From Symbiodinium natans (lineage: Eukaryota; Sar; Dinophyceae; Suessiales; Symbiodiniaceae), in contig CAJNDS010001048.1 in NCBI GenBank assembly GCA_905221605.1, positions 5,001 to 37,500 on the forward strand: DNA of 32,500 nucleotides, written 5' to 3'. Below the pieces are notes generated by a model. That model was given only the letters and a program-made list of their open reading frames with translations, did not search any database and was not told the DNA's origin. Every line of letters starts with the position of its first letter. The stretch's first letter is position 1. Positions 25,717-32,500 of this stretch are shown here, piece by piece. Made by a program: the position numbers and the translations under genes.

Positions 25717-25859
25717 TATGATATGTCATATAAACATCCATTCGCGACCCTTCTACCTCATCACTCACGAGCTCATCCACTACCACTTGATTGAGCATGT
25801 CCTTCTCCAGCAGATCTCCAACTACATGAATATGTGGAACACTAAAACAAAAAGTGTGT

Positions 25860-26416
25860 GTGGTTGTGTGTGTGGGTGTGCGTGTGTCCGGTTGTGGCGC
25901 GCTGCGCTTGGGTGGTGTGGGTGTGTTGCGAGTGCGCGGAGCGCGTGCCGAGTTGCGCGTTGCGCGTTGCGGCGTGCGAGTGAGTTGCGCGTGAGAGTTT
26001 GCGCGTGCAGCGTGGCGACGTGTTGAGCGGTGCGCGTGAGGCGTCGCGCGTTGCGCGTTTTTTTGAGGCGGGGACGTGGCGCAGCGCGGCGTGGCGGTGC
26101 ACGTGGGCGCCGCGCGCGTGCGGCGTTTGCGCGTGCGGCGTGGCGCGCGAGTTGGCTGCGTTGCGCGTGCTGGCGTGCGCGCGCGCGTGCAGCGTGCGCG
26201 TGCGCCGTTGCGCGTGGCACAGTTGCCGGTGTGGCGTGTGCGTGTGCGTGTGCGTGGGCGTGTGGGGGCGTGTAGGCCGTGTGCGTGTGCGTGCGCGCGT
26301 GTGCGTGTGCGTGTGCGTGCGCGTGCGCGTGTGCGTGTGCGTGTGCGTGCGTGCGTGCGCGCGCGCGCGCGCGGGTGTGCGTGCGCGCGGGCGTGCGTGC
26401 GCGCGGGTGTGCGTGG
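25860..26416. repeat. Alternating TG/CG low-complexity tract
   Basis: About 550 bp of GTGTGCGTGTGCG-, GCGCGTGC- and TTGCGCG-type sequence, almost entirely alternating purine-pyrimidine in its last 150 bp (for example CGCGCGCGCGCGCG near 26356). Long Ala/Arg/Val or His/Thr/Arg open frames here are products of the base pattern. It abuts the right pseudo-LTR. Confidence 0.9.
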
Positions 26417-26885
26417 GATGAGGATGAAAATCAAATTCAAAAAAGAATTAGATTCGAATTTAATTCATTCTGGACGGGCAGCCCACCCCCCGCAGGCCGA
26501 AGGATTCAACTCGAATTTAATTCCTGAAATGAAGCCTCGTAGCACAGCACTTAAGCTTAAAATTGAATTTAATCCTCCTTCCTGCCGGAAGGATTAAATT
26601 CAAATTTAAGCTGCCTCATAGTTTGACGAGGTTGCACGGTCACTCGCACTTCGGTTTTCGCACGCTCGGCCCTTGCTCGTATACGCTTCGGTTTTTACAC
26701 TCTCGGCCCTTGCTCCAGCTTGGCGCGCTTCGGCGGCTGCTGGATCACAGGCTCTACTGCATCAAAGTGGTTGAAACCAGCAACGGAAGCTTCAGCAACT
26801 CAACCCGCAAAACCTCTCAACCTCAAAGAGAAATCTCTTCCTGCTACTGCAAGGGCGGGAACCCTTTTCGGGTTTGGACTTGGTG
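26417..26885. other. AT-rich segment with TTCGAATTTAA words and a 37-bp duplication
   Basis: No supported gene. ATTCGAATTTAATTC-like words appear near 26452, 26510, 26560 and 26593, some as inverted pairs (GGATTAAATTCAAATTTAAG against CTTAAAATTGAATTTAATCC). CTTCGGTTTTCGCACGCTCG at 26649 is repeated imperfectly at 26686, each followed by GCCCTTGCTC (period 37). Confidence 0.5.
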
Positions 26886-27372
26886 AGGGTGTAAGGCTTA
26901 AGGGTTTTGGGTTCAGGGTTTGAGGGTTTTGGGTTCAGGGTTTCACGGTTTTGGGTTCAGGGTTTCAGGGTTTTGGGTTCAGGGTTTGAGGGCTTTGGGG
27001 TTCAGGGTTTGTTTTGGGTTGAGGGTTTGAGGGCTTTGGGTTGAGGGTTTGAGGGCTTTGGGGTTCAGGGTTTTCAGGGTTTTGGGTTCAGGGTTTGAGG
27101 GCTTTGGGGTTCAGGGTTTGTTTTGGGTTGAGGGTTTGAGGGCTTTGGGTTGAGGGTTTGAGGGCTTTGGGGTTCAGGGTTTAAAGGTTTTTGGGTTCAG
27201 GGTTTGAGGGCTTTGGGTTCAGGGTTTGAGGGTTATGGGTTCAGGGTTTGAGGGTTCTTGGGTGCAGGGTTTGAGGGCTTTGGGTTCAGGGTTTGAAGGT
27301 CTTCGGTTGAAGGTTTGAGGGTTTTGGGTTCACAGTTTGAGGTCTTAGGGGTTCAGGGTTTTAGGTTGGCTT
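26886..27372 (+). repeat. Degenerate telomere-like array (GGGTTTGAGGG / GGGTTCA)
   Basis: About 480 bp of 7-8-nt units: GGGTTCA, GGGTTTGA, GGGTTTT, GGGCTTT and GGGTTAT. These are variants of TTTAGGG with the G-rich strand reading to the right. The region is fully occupied by the array with no ORF. It is either a decayed interstitial telomere, a subtelomeric tract or a minisatellite that resembles one. Confidence 0.75.
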
Positions 27373-27396
27373 TGGATTTCTCTACAACACCACTGC

Positions 27397-27528
27397 ATGG
27401 CAATAGAATTCGAATTTAACTCACGCGTGCTAAGTACTGTATGGTAATATAATTCGAATTTAATCCCCGCGCGCTAATGACTGTGTGGCAATATAATTCG
27501 AATTTAATCCCCGCGCGCTAATGACGGT
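27397..27528 (+). repeat. Three 44-bp tandem repeats
   Basis: Units at 27397, 27441 and 27485, each (A/G)TGG.AATA(T/G)AATTCG followed by AATTTAA.CC.CGCG.GCTAA and ending ACTGT or ACGGT. Units 2 and 3 are nearly identical. The array ends where the (TCAC)n tract of the LINE begins. Confidence 0.9.
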
Positions 27529-27543
27529 CACTCACTCACTCAC

Positions 27544-27981
27544 TGATACGCAGCTCCGAATCGGGCTGAGCGTTGCTCAACCTGTGAGAAAAATTGCAGC
27601 CGCCGCTCTGATTACAGAGACTGAAAGGGCTGTCACGGAAACTGAAAGAAATTTAGGAGGCTAGGCTACACCGTTGCCGCTTGAGGTAGTGTCTTCGTGT
27701 CCCACGGGCTTTACAAGGGGTTCAGGGAAAAGGAAATGATAGGCAACTGGGGCTAATGGCGTCGCATTCGGTGACCTATTCGGTGACATATTCGGTGACA
27801 TATTCGGTGACATCTTGGGTGACCTATCCGATGAGATGGTCGCTGGGAGAAAAATCTGGGATCTTGTTGGTAGCGTTTCTGCTACGTATTCGATGACATA
27901 TTCGATGAAGTCTTCGCTGACTTGCTGATGGTCATATTAATAAGTAACACTCAGCTATACCTACCTGGTTCAGGTTTTCAG
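27544..27981 (-). other. LINE 3' untranslated region
   Basis: No ORF. It contains two blocks of a 12-bp tandem repeat (27766-27838 and 27887-27930) of the form TTCGGTGACATA, the same unit that forms the beginning of the RT ORF at 31593-31686. Confidence 0.6.
27766..27838. repeat. 12-bp tandem repeats in the LINE 3' UTR
   Basis: Six consecutive 12-mers: TTCGGTGACCTA, TTCGGTGACATA (twice), TTCGGTGACATC, TTGGGTGACCTA, TCCGATGAGATG. Related units recur at 27887-27930 (TTCGATGACATA). Confidence 0.9.
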
Positions 27982-30900
27982 CTATTTTTTGGTTTGAAAG
28001 GGGGGTTCACGGCGATTGGCTGCATCTGCTATTTCGTTCCAATGCGCAGTGATAGAGGCATCGAAGTGCGCTTCAGGATGTAGAAAAGCATACGCTTCCT
28101 CAAAGGTGTTCAGTAACCAATTTGCCCTTGGTTTGCCAACTCGACGTACATGCACGCTTCTAGGAATGTTTTGTCGTGGTTGAAAAAGTATTTCACGCAT
28201 TGGGTCGTCATGTGGTGCTCTTAGAATATGGCCTAACAAGGTAAGTTTTTTCTGCATCCACTTTGCTGAAAGTTGGACATATTTGTATTTATGTGAACGC
28301 CATAAAGTGTCTATGATTCTTTGGTTCGTCCAACTTCTGTCGACGTGAGTGGGCGGTATGTTCAGAACGCGTCGAAACATTTTGAGCTGAAAAGCGTTAA
28401 TTTGGTTTTGCTCACGCTGTGTGAGTTGGATGGTTTCCAAGCCGTAAGTCAACTTGTTAAGGACAATGGATTCCATCACTCTTAGTTTCCATTTTACAGT
28501 CGTGCGGGCTTTTGACCAGAACAGGTTTAGCTGCTTCGCAACTGCTGTGGCTTCTCCCATTCTTCGGATAACTTCTTGATGATTATCTATGGCATCTGTT
28601 AGAACTGCTCCAAGATATTTTGCCTGGGTTTTTCTCGGAACGGCCGTACCGTCCATAAATTTGATAGAGGACTGCTTGCGATTTATGGTGAGATTAATGC
28701 ATTTATCGAAATTGAGCTTCATATTGTAGTTAGCTGATTCAGTCTGTATTTGTCGCAAAAGCTTGTTAATTGTATGGGTGTGCGTACCGAACAGTAATGT
28801 GTCGTCTGCATATAGGACTTCTGCGTAGTTTATGCCTGGTATAGGCTGTAGCTGCTTTGGCGTGTTTAAGACTGTCTTGATGTCCTGGAAAATTGCAGTC
28901 ATTAGAACTCCAAAAAGGTACGGTGATAAGGGGCATCCTTGTCGAATACCTGAATTTTGTATCTGATAATCGGAGCGGACGTTGCCTTTCACTACTCTAA
29001 ACTTTGCTTGTTCATATATGTTTTGGATAAGGCAGATTATACGTTGGGGTATGCATAGCCGTGCCAAAACTTCAACAAGTTTGTCCTGGTCTACTTTATC
29101 AAACGCCTTCTCCCAATCTAACAGTACCAACGTGAGATTTGTTCCTTGCCTTTCTGCCATATCCATAAGCCTTCTTGCAATGAACAACGCTTGCGATGTT
29201 GACTTCTTTTTGCGGAATCCATATTGGGTTTTTGATATCCACGGCTCTAGCGCAGGTTCCAAGCGGTTTTTAACTAGGGCTGCCAGTATTTTGTAAAACG
29301 TTTGCAAGAGTGCAATTGGGCGGTAGTTTTCCAATTTTGCTGGGTCTCCTTTTTTGTAAATGGAAGCAATGTTGGACAAGTTTAGAGAGGCCGGGTAGGT
29401 GCCCTTTAGCAGTATTTCATTGAAGTGCACTAACAATTTTGCTCTGTTGTCGTTGTGCAACCATTTTATTAGCTCTGAGGTAACCTCGTCAGGACCCGGA
29501 CTCTTGTTACTTTTAAGCCGTTTGATCACTGCGTTAAGTTCTTCAAGTTCAAAAGCGGACTGGTTAACTGCTGCGCCGATCTCTGAGAGAGAAGTGTTCT
29601 TTTGTTCGTGCGCAGTTTCTGGTTTTTTCCATTGCACACTACTCAGGTATTCTGCTGCCGCCGCAGGAAAGCTGCTTTCAGGAATTGGGTTGCCGTCCTT
29701 ATCTTTGAATTTTGTATGTCTCGGGAAGAATTTTTTCTTCATTTGCTTCAAGCCTTGCCACTTATACCCTTGCTTATCCATCTCTTCTAGTTGTTGCAGC
29801 ATACTCTTTCTTTTGTCTTGGCGAATTTGTTTTCTCAGTTGCTTTTCAAGATCCTTGGCAGTTTCCGTACTTCCTGCATGGTTGTGTTGACGCTTTTTGC
29901 TTAAAAGGTCCCAGGCCTCTGCTGAGATGTAGGCTTTCCTTTGCGCTGGAGGAAACATCGTAAATGCATTGTTAGCTGCTTCATGCAAGATATCGGCCCA
30001 AAGCTTTAATGGGTCGTCTGTAGCTTGGGGCACTCTGTCCTGAACTAGTTCTGCAACCTGCATGTTGTATTTATGAATTTGATTTTGCGTGGGAGGTCTG
30101 TATTTTGGTCGTTTTGTTGTTTCCGCGTAGCGCCGCTTTGCAAGTTTCACACGCAGATTAGCAACTAAAAGCTTATGGTCTGTTGTAATTGGGTGAAAGC
30201 AACTAGATTCAACGTTGGTTATCGCGTTTTTCCATCTTGAGTTGATTAGTACAAAATCCAACTGAGCAAAACGTGATGTCGTGAAAGGTTCCGAAAAGTT
30301 GGGAGTTGTGGTATTGCGATACGTTACAAGTTTCGCAGGATCCTTCTGAAAAAGTGTATTTGCAGCGACGAGGTGATTGTCTTGACACATTGAGATAAAA
30401 CGTTCCCTATTGTCTTGCTGTTGTTCAGTTAGTAGGTCTATGCTATCTTCGTGCGTGCCGAAAATATGTTCGCCTAAGATCGTTTCTTCGTGTGGAAGTC
30501 TTTCCATAAGTCTGACATTGAAGTCGCCAATTGTCAAAATAATGTCATGTTTTGGTAACTTACCCAGAGCGTCGTTTAACTTATCATAGAAATCGTCCTT
30601 TTCCCTTTGGGGACGAAGCGCATGCGGAGCATAGGCAACAATAATGTGGGTGCAGAGTGGTCGTGTGTCGAAAGTTGCGACTAGAAGTCGTCCATCTATC
30701 TGCTGTATATTCTTCTTGTAATGCCGAAGTTTGTCACTGTACACTAACCCAACTCCATGTTTCTCCGCATCCAGATTGTAGAGCTGTATTTCGGACAGAC
30801 CTGTGTTTGCACATTGCTTGTGTTGTTCTCTTTTCTGCTCTGCGAACACTTTGGTCTCATGAGAAACTCCTGATGAGAAGTAAAAAGTGTAATCATCATG

Positions 30901-31719
30901 TTCTTCCTTTGAACAGCGGTTCACCCTTGTTTCTTGCAAAGCTAGAATCTCGATGTGGCTTTCTTTCATTAGATGCACTATTTTTTGCCTGCCGGAAATG
31001 TGTGTAATCCCTCCTCCTAGATTTAATGTAGCCATCCTCATGTTCGACCACTTCAGTCTTTCATGAGTTTGAGTATTTTGTGTCATGGGCTGATCTGATT
31101 GAATTTTGGTACTTTCGGTAGAGCATTCTTGAGCTACTTGATAAGAGTTATACTGCGTAGCCTCAACAGTATAACACTTCCTCAACTTACGGTATTCTTT
31201 GCGCCTTTCTTGTCTTCGCTGCTTTCGGTTGGCTTTTCGTATGATCTCAGCAATGGGAGACCTTTTGTAAATTCGCCTAGTAGAGTTTGCTTTTTCTGTG
31301 TTTTTGCTGGTTTCCGGTTGAGACTTCGGGTCTGTCACCTTTTCGTTCCCACTGCTCGTTGAGCTGCGGGGCTCCCGCCACTCCATGGGGGGGAAGGTGT
31401 AAGCAATGTCATTTGTCACACGCTGGAAAGCTTGTTTGGCTCGTCCATAAATACCTTTGTTTTTGTAACTGTTTCGTGTGTTGTTACAGTTGTCAAGCTT
31501 TTTGAAAGAGAGAGGCCTAATGCTGGCAACTGGCACTTTTGATGGCATCTTCGCAGACGCATGCATCCGCAACATCTTGTTCCTCTCAACGTACATTGAT
31601 GACATCTCTGACATATTCGATGACATATTCGGTGACATATTCGCTGACTTATTCGGTGATATATTCGATGACATATTCGCTGATCTAACCCCCACTGTCT
31701 TATTGTCGCTAAGGTCCAA
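27982..31719 (-). CDS. LINE ORF2: APE endonuclease plus reverse transcriptase, 1,245 codons
   Basis: The codon at 31719 is TTG. The first true ATG in frame is 31674, but the frame is open further upstream to the TGA at 31941-31939, so readthrough from the upstream ORF may be the real route of expression. Residues ~14-45 are 4-residue repeats (NMSS, NISP, NMSP) encoded by a 12-bp array. About 226-520 is an APE-type endonuclease: MATLNLGGG, LALQETRV, GDFN (398-401) and TTDHKLL with Asp514-His515. The RT follows, with KSPGPDEVTSELIKWL, KLENYRPIALLQTFYKI, LLDWEKAFDKVD, GIRQGCPLSPYLFGVL and the catalytic YADD at ~967. A LINE C-terminal region comes last (YGLETIQLTQREQNQINAFQ). No CCHC or RNase H is seen. 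The element should nick DNA and prime cDNA synthesis at the nick. Confidence 0.93.
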   Translation of the reverse strand: MDLSDNKTVGVRSANMSSNISPNKSANMSPNMSSNMSEMSSMYVERNKMLRMHASAKMPSKVPVASIRPLSFKKLDNCNNTRNSYKNKGIYGRAKQAFQRVTNDIAYTFPPMEWREPRSSTSSGNEKVTDPKSQPETSKNTEKANSTRRIYKRSPIAEIIRKANRKQRRQERRKEYRKLRKCYTVEATQYNSYQVAQECSTESTKIQSDQPMTQNTQTHERLKWSNMRMATLNLGGGITHISGRQKIVHLMKESHIEILALQETRVNRCSKEEHDDYTFYFSSGVSHETKVFAEQKREQHKQCANTGLSEIQLYNLDAEKHGVGLVYSDKLRHYKKNIQQIDGRLLVATFDTRPLCTHIIVAYAPHALRPQREKDDFYDKLNDALGKLPKHDIILTIGDFNVRLMERLPHEETILGEHIFGTHEDSIDLLTEQQQDNRERFISMCQDNHLVAANTLFQKDPAKLVTYRNTTTPNFSEPFTTSRFAQLDFVLINSRWKNAITNVESSCFHPITTDHKLLVANLRVKLAKRRYAETTKRPKYRPPTQNQIHKYNMQVAELVQDRVPQATDDPLKLWADILHEAANNAFTMFPPAQRKAYISAEAWDLLSKKRQHNHAGSTETAKDLEKQLRKQIRQDKRKSMLQQLEEMDKQGYKWQGLKQMKKKFFPRHTKFKDKDGNPIPESSFPAAAAEYLSSVQWKKPETAHEQKNTSLSEIGAAVNQSAFELEELNAVIKRLKSNKSPGPDEVTSELIKWLHNDNRAKLLVHFNEILLKGTYPASLNLSNIASIYKKGDPAKLENYRPIALLQTFYKILAALVKNRLEPALEPWISKTQYGFRKKKSTSQALFIARRLMDMAERQGTNLTLVLLDWEKAFDKVDQDKLVEVLARLCIPQRIICLIQNIYEQAKFRVVKGNVRSDYQIQNSGIRQGCPLSPYLFGVLMTAIFQDIKTVLNTPKQLQPIPGINYAEVLYADDTLLFGTHTHTINKLLRQIQTESANYNMKLNFDKCINLTINRKQSSIKFMDGTAVPRKTQAKYLGAVLTDAIDNHQEVIRRMGEATAVAKQLNLFWSKARTTVKWKLRVMESIVLNKLTYGLETIQLTQREQNQINAFQLKMFRRVLNIPPTHVDRSWTNQRIIDTLWRSHKYKYVQLSAKWMQKKLTLLGHILRAPHDDPMREILFQPRQNIPRSVHVRRVGKPRANWLLNTFEEAYAFLHPEAHFDASITAHWNEIADAANRREPPFQTKK
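31593..31686. repeat. 12-bp tandem repeats at the start of LINE ORF2
   Basis: Variants of TTCGGTGACATA and TTCGATGACATA repeated about seven times. On the minus strand they encode four-residue Asn-Met-Ser-x repeats. The unit and orientation match the 3'-UTR arrays at 27766-27930. Confidence 0.88.
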
Positions 31720-31938
31720 AGGTATTTGCGCTGTGCGATAGAAAGTGTTCGGACCCTGTCTGGGGGAAATCTTCTTCCGTATGTTAAGAGTGTTAACAAA
31801 AGGATCCCAGATGTACTTGCAACCCCGAGCTTGGAGCCCTTTAATGTTACAGTAGGGAGGCTTAGGGGACTTGGAACGTTCGCTAGGGCGGCAGCGGTGG
31901 CTGTTAAGCCGGTGAGACCTAGCGCCTTGGGCAGCTAG
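31720..31938 (-). other. Open in-frame linker between LINE ORF1 and ORF2
   Basis: 73 codons with no stop, in the same frame as both flanking ORFs. They begin LAAQGARSHRLNSHRCRPSE and end TFYRTAQIP just before the TTG at 31719. The stretch is Arg/Ser/Pro-rich. Having all three parts in one frame supports translation across the single TGA. Confidence 0.6.
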
Positions 31939-31941
31939 TCA
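31935..31941 (-). other. Candidate stop-codon readthrough site UGA-CUA-G in the LINE
   Basis: Reading the minus strand, the ORF1 stop and 3' context are TGA CTA GCT GCC CAA, the same UGACUAG heptamer as in the giant element at 12117-12123. The following frame is open for 1,319 codons. Confidence 0.6.
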
Positions 31942-32500
31942 ACTCCAACGGGTCAGCAATTTGTACAAGTGCTCATTGTATGTCTTGACGAACTCGGTTG
32001 TGGCCAAAGATAGCACTTCTATGCGGAACGGGAGCTCGCTCTTCATGGCTCGCTCGACTGTCGTGCTGTAAGCATTCCGCTTTCCTTTTCCCTCACTCTT
32101 TGCGAGCCCAATCTGTTCCATAAAGGATCCTTCCGGATTCACAACGTCGTCTCTTGACAAGTTGCCAACAGTGGCCAGGGTTTTGCTCTTGCTTTTTCCC
32201 CAACCTTTCCGGGACGTCCAAGCGAACTCTTGGGCTGTGATCGCCTGTCTGAAGGCCCTTTTGTCAAACAACTCTTCGTTGATATATATCACACATCTCC
32301 CATGAAGATGGTCTAAAGCACACCAAGCGAGATATGTCTCCACTTGCCCGGCTGCATCCGGGATGAACACTGTGTTGTGGGCCCAGTCCTTTTTCCATGT
32401 AAGATCTGGTCGCAACTCAGAGATCACAGTCATGACCAACTTGAGCGGGATGCTTTGGACTTTGTCAAACGTACTGATCATGGGCTCAAAAACCAGCGTC
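31939..32500 (-). CDS. LINE ORF1 (Gag-like), partial: N-terminus beyond the window
   Basis: The frame is open to the window edge. An internal ATG lies at 32481, but six sense codons upstream of it (TLVFEP) suggest the true start is outside. Visible sequence includes LVMTVISELRPDLTWKKDWA, VFIPDAAGQVETYLAWCALD, a Lys/Gly-rich basic patch WTSRKGWGKSKSKTLATVGN and a C-terminus ending EHLYKLLTRWS before TGA. No zinc knuckle or RRM is recognised. The Gag-like role is inferred from its position ahead of the endonuclease-RT frame and its basic patch. It could also be an unrelated host ORF that happens to share the frame. Confidence 0.6.
   Translation of the reverse strand, partial: TLVFEPMISTFDKVQSIPLKLVMTVISELRPDLTWKKDWAHNTVFIPDAAGQVETYLAWCALDHLHGRCVIYINEELFDKRAFRQAITAQEFAWTSRKGWGKSKSKTLATVGNLSRDDVVNPEGSFMEQIGLAKSEGKGKRNAYSTTVERAMKSELPFRIEVLSLATTEFVKTYNEHLYKLLTRWS

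Larger units (their letters stand above)
3210..25859 (+). mobile_element. Giant multigene Penelope-like retroelement candidate (~22.6 kb)
   Basis: Two ~1 kb direct repeats bound a 20.6 kb interior. It holds about 13 same-strand ORFs, all strongly C-rich and unlike the AT-richer, minus-strand LINE to the right. One ORF (12138-14772) has a GIY-YIG endonuclease N-terminal to a Penelope-type RT. Penelope-like elements typically carry pseudo-LTRs, and known giant examples are the bdelloid-rotifer terminons, which have many extra ORFs. The pseudo-LTRs here are not identical: 3600-3720 versus 25255-25380 is very different, while the first 125 bp look identical. They may therefore derive from different template copies. 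Alternatives are that a Penelope-like element is embedded in some other large mobile element, or that two independent copies of the repeat flank an unrelated gene cluster. No capsid, integrase or DNA polymerase is visible. Confidence 0.65.
24850..25859 (+). repeat. Right pseudo-LTR
   Basis: Direct repeat of 3210-4183 with the same block order: identical 5' block to 24974, structured RNA, conserved block from CCTGTAACGCAAGCTGTG, divergent part (25255-25380), 67-bp repeats, CCCTAAACCCTA and conserved 3' block. Homology ends at AAAGTGTGT (25859), after which TG-rich DNA begins. Confidence 0.92.
27529..32500 (-). mobile_element. LINE retrotransposon, nearly complete, 5' end beyond the window
   Basis: On the minus strand: a Gag-like ORF (cut by the window end), a TGA, an in-frame APE-endonuclease/RT ORF and a ~450-nt 3' region. 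On this strand the 3' end is a (GTGA/TGAG)4 tail at about 27527-27543, as seen in LINEs that end in short simple repeats. The coding frame is intact over 1,245 codons, so the copy is young compared with the DIRS-like debris at the left end. Base composition is AT-richer than the giant element, so the two are unrelated. Confidence 0.85.

Noticed and set aside
25652-26440. 262-codon minus-strand ORF and several + ORFs in the TG/CG tract
   Set aside because: Composition is Arg/Thr/Ala/His or Val/Cys/Arg repeats created by the dinucleotide pattern; only the part inside the pseudo-LTR is conserved.
31726-31938. 70-codon + ORF upstream of the LINE ORF2
   Set aside because: It lies antisense to the in-frame linker of the LINE, which explains the open sequence better.
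1-32500. tRNA, rRNA or snRNA genes
   Set aside because: Scanned by eye for T-loop and box sequences; isolated GGTTCGA-like words (for example near 2503) lack a cloverleaf context.

Overview
Organism. The window looks like a piece of a dinoflagellate genome (Symbiodiniaceae or a relative), inferred from content rather than from a marker gene. Three things point that way: a decayed DIRS-like RT/RNase H of a kind common in those genomes, a degenerate array of 'LTFG..FNQSL' leucine-rich repeats at 1935-2410, and a possible spliced-leader relict at 1716-1736. TTTAGGG-like telomeric degenerate repeats (26886-27372) fit as well. No ordinary host gene, rRNA, tRNA or CRISPR array was found. Nearly everything supportable is mobile-element DNA.

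Layout. (1) 1-3209: old retroelement and gene debris, including the DIRS-like pseudogene with two 147-149 bp direct repeats behind it, LRR debris, a WW-domain fragment, then short repeats and a (TG)n tract. (2) 3210-25859: the main object, a ~22.6 kb element bounded by ~1 kb direct repeats (pseudo-LTRs, 3210-4183 and 24850-25859). Its 20.6 kb interior carries about 13 ORFs, all on the + strand and strongly C-rich. (3) 25860-27528: a TG/CG alternating tract, TTCGAATTTAA-containing AT-rich DNA, a telomere-like array and three 44-bp repeats. (4) 27529-32500, minus strand: a nearly complete LINE with a Gag-like ORF (cut by the window end), an APE endonuclease and an RT.

How the large element may work. 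g4 (12138-14772) joins an N-terminal GIY-YIG endonuclease to a Penelope-like RT, the domain order known for permuted Penelope-like elements (Naiad/Chlamys type). The element would then be a giant multigene Penelope-like element. Upstream of g4 lie an SR-rich ORF (g3a) and a Gag-like coiled-coil ORF (g3b). g3b and g4 are in the same frame, separated by one UGA stop in the context UGA-CUA-G, a known readthrough motif. Most other genes have their own leaders of about 100-480 nt, with pyrimidine tracts and AGs that could be trans-splice acceptors. Their products are unrecognised except for zinc-binding domains in g11 and g12 and a weak ADP-ribosyltransferase-like region in g1. g8, g9 and g10 look like diverged paralogues.

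Most striking observations. (a) Each pseudo-LTR has a ~90-nt segment whose two stems differ almost completely between the copies yet pair in both (about 12 compensatory pair changes), so it is a structured RNA under selection. (b) UGA-CUA-G occurs in frame at the Gag/Pol-type junction of both the giant element and the unrelated LINE. (c) The pseudo-LTRs abut (TG)n DNA on both outer sides. (d) A telomere-like array lies about 1 kb beyond the right end.
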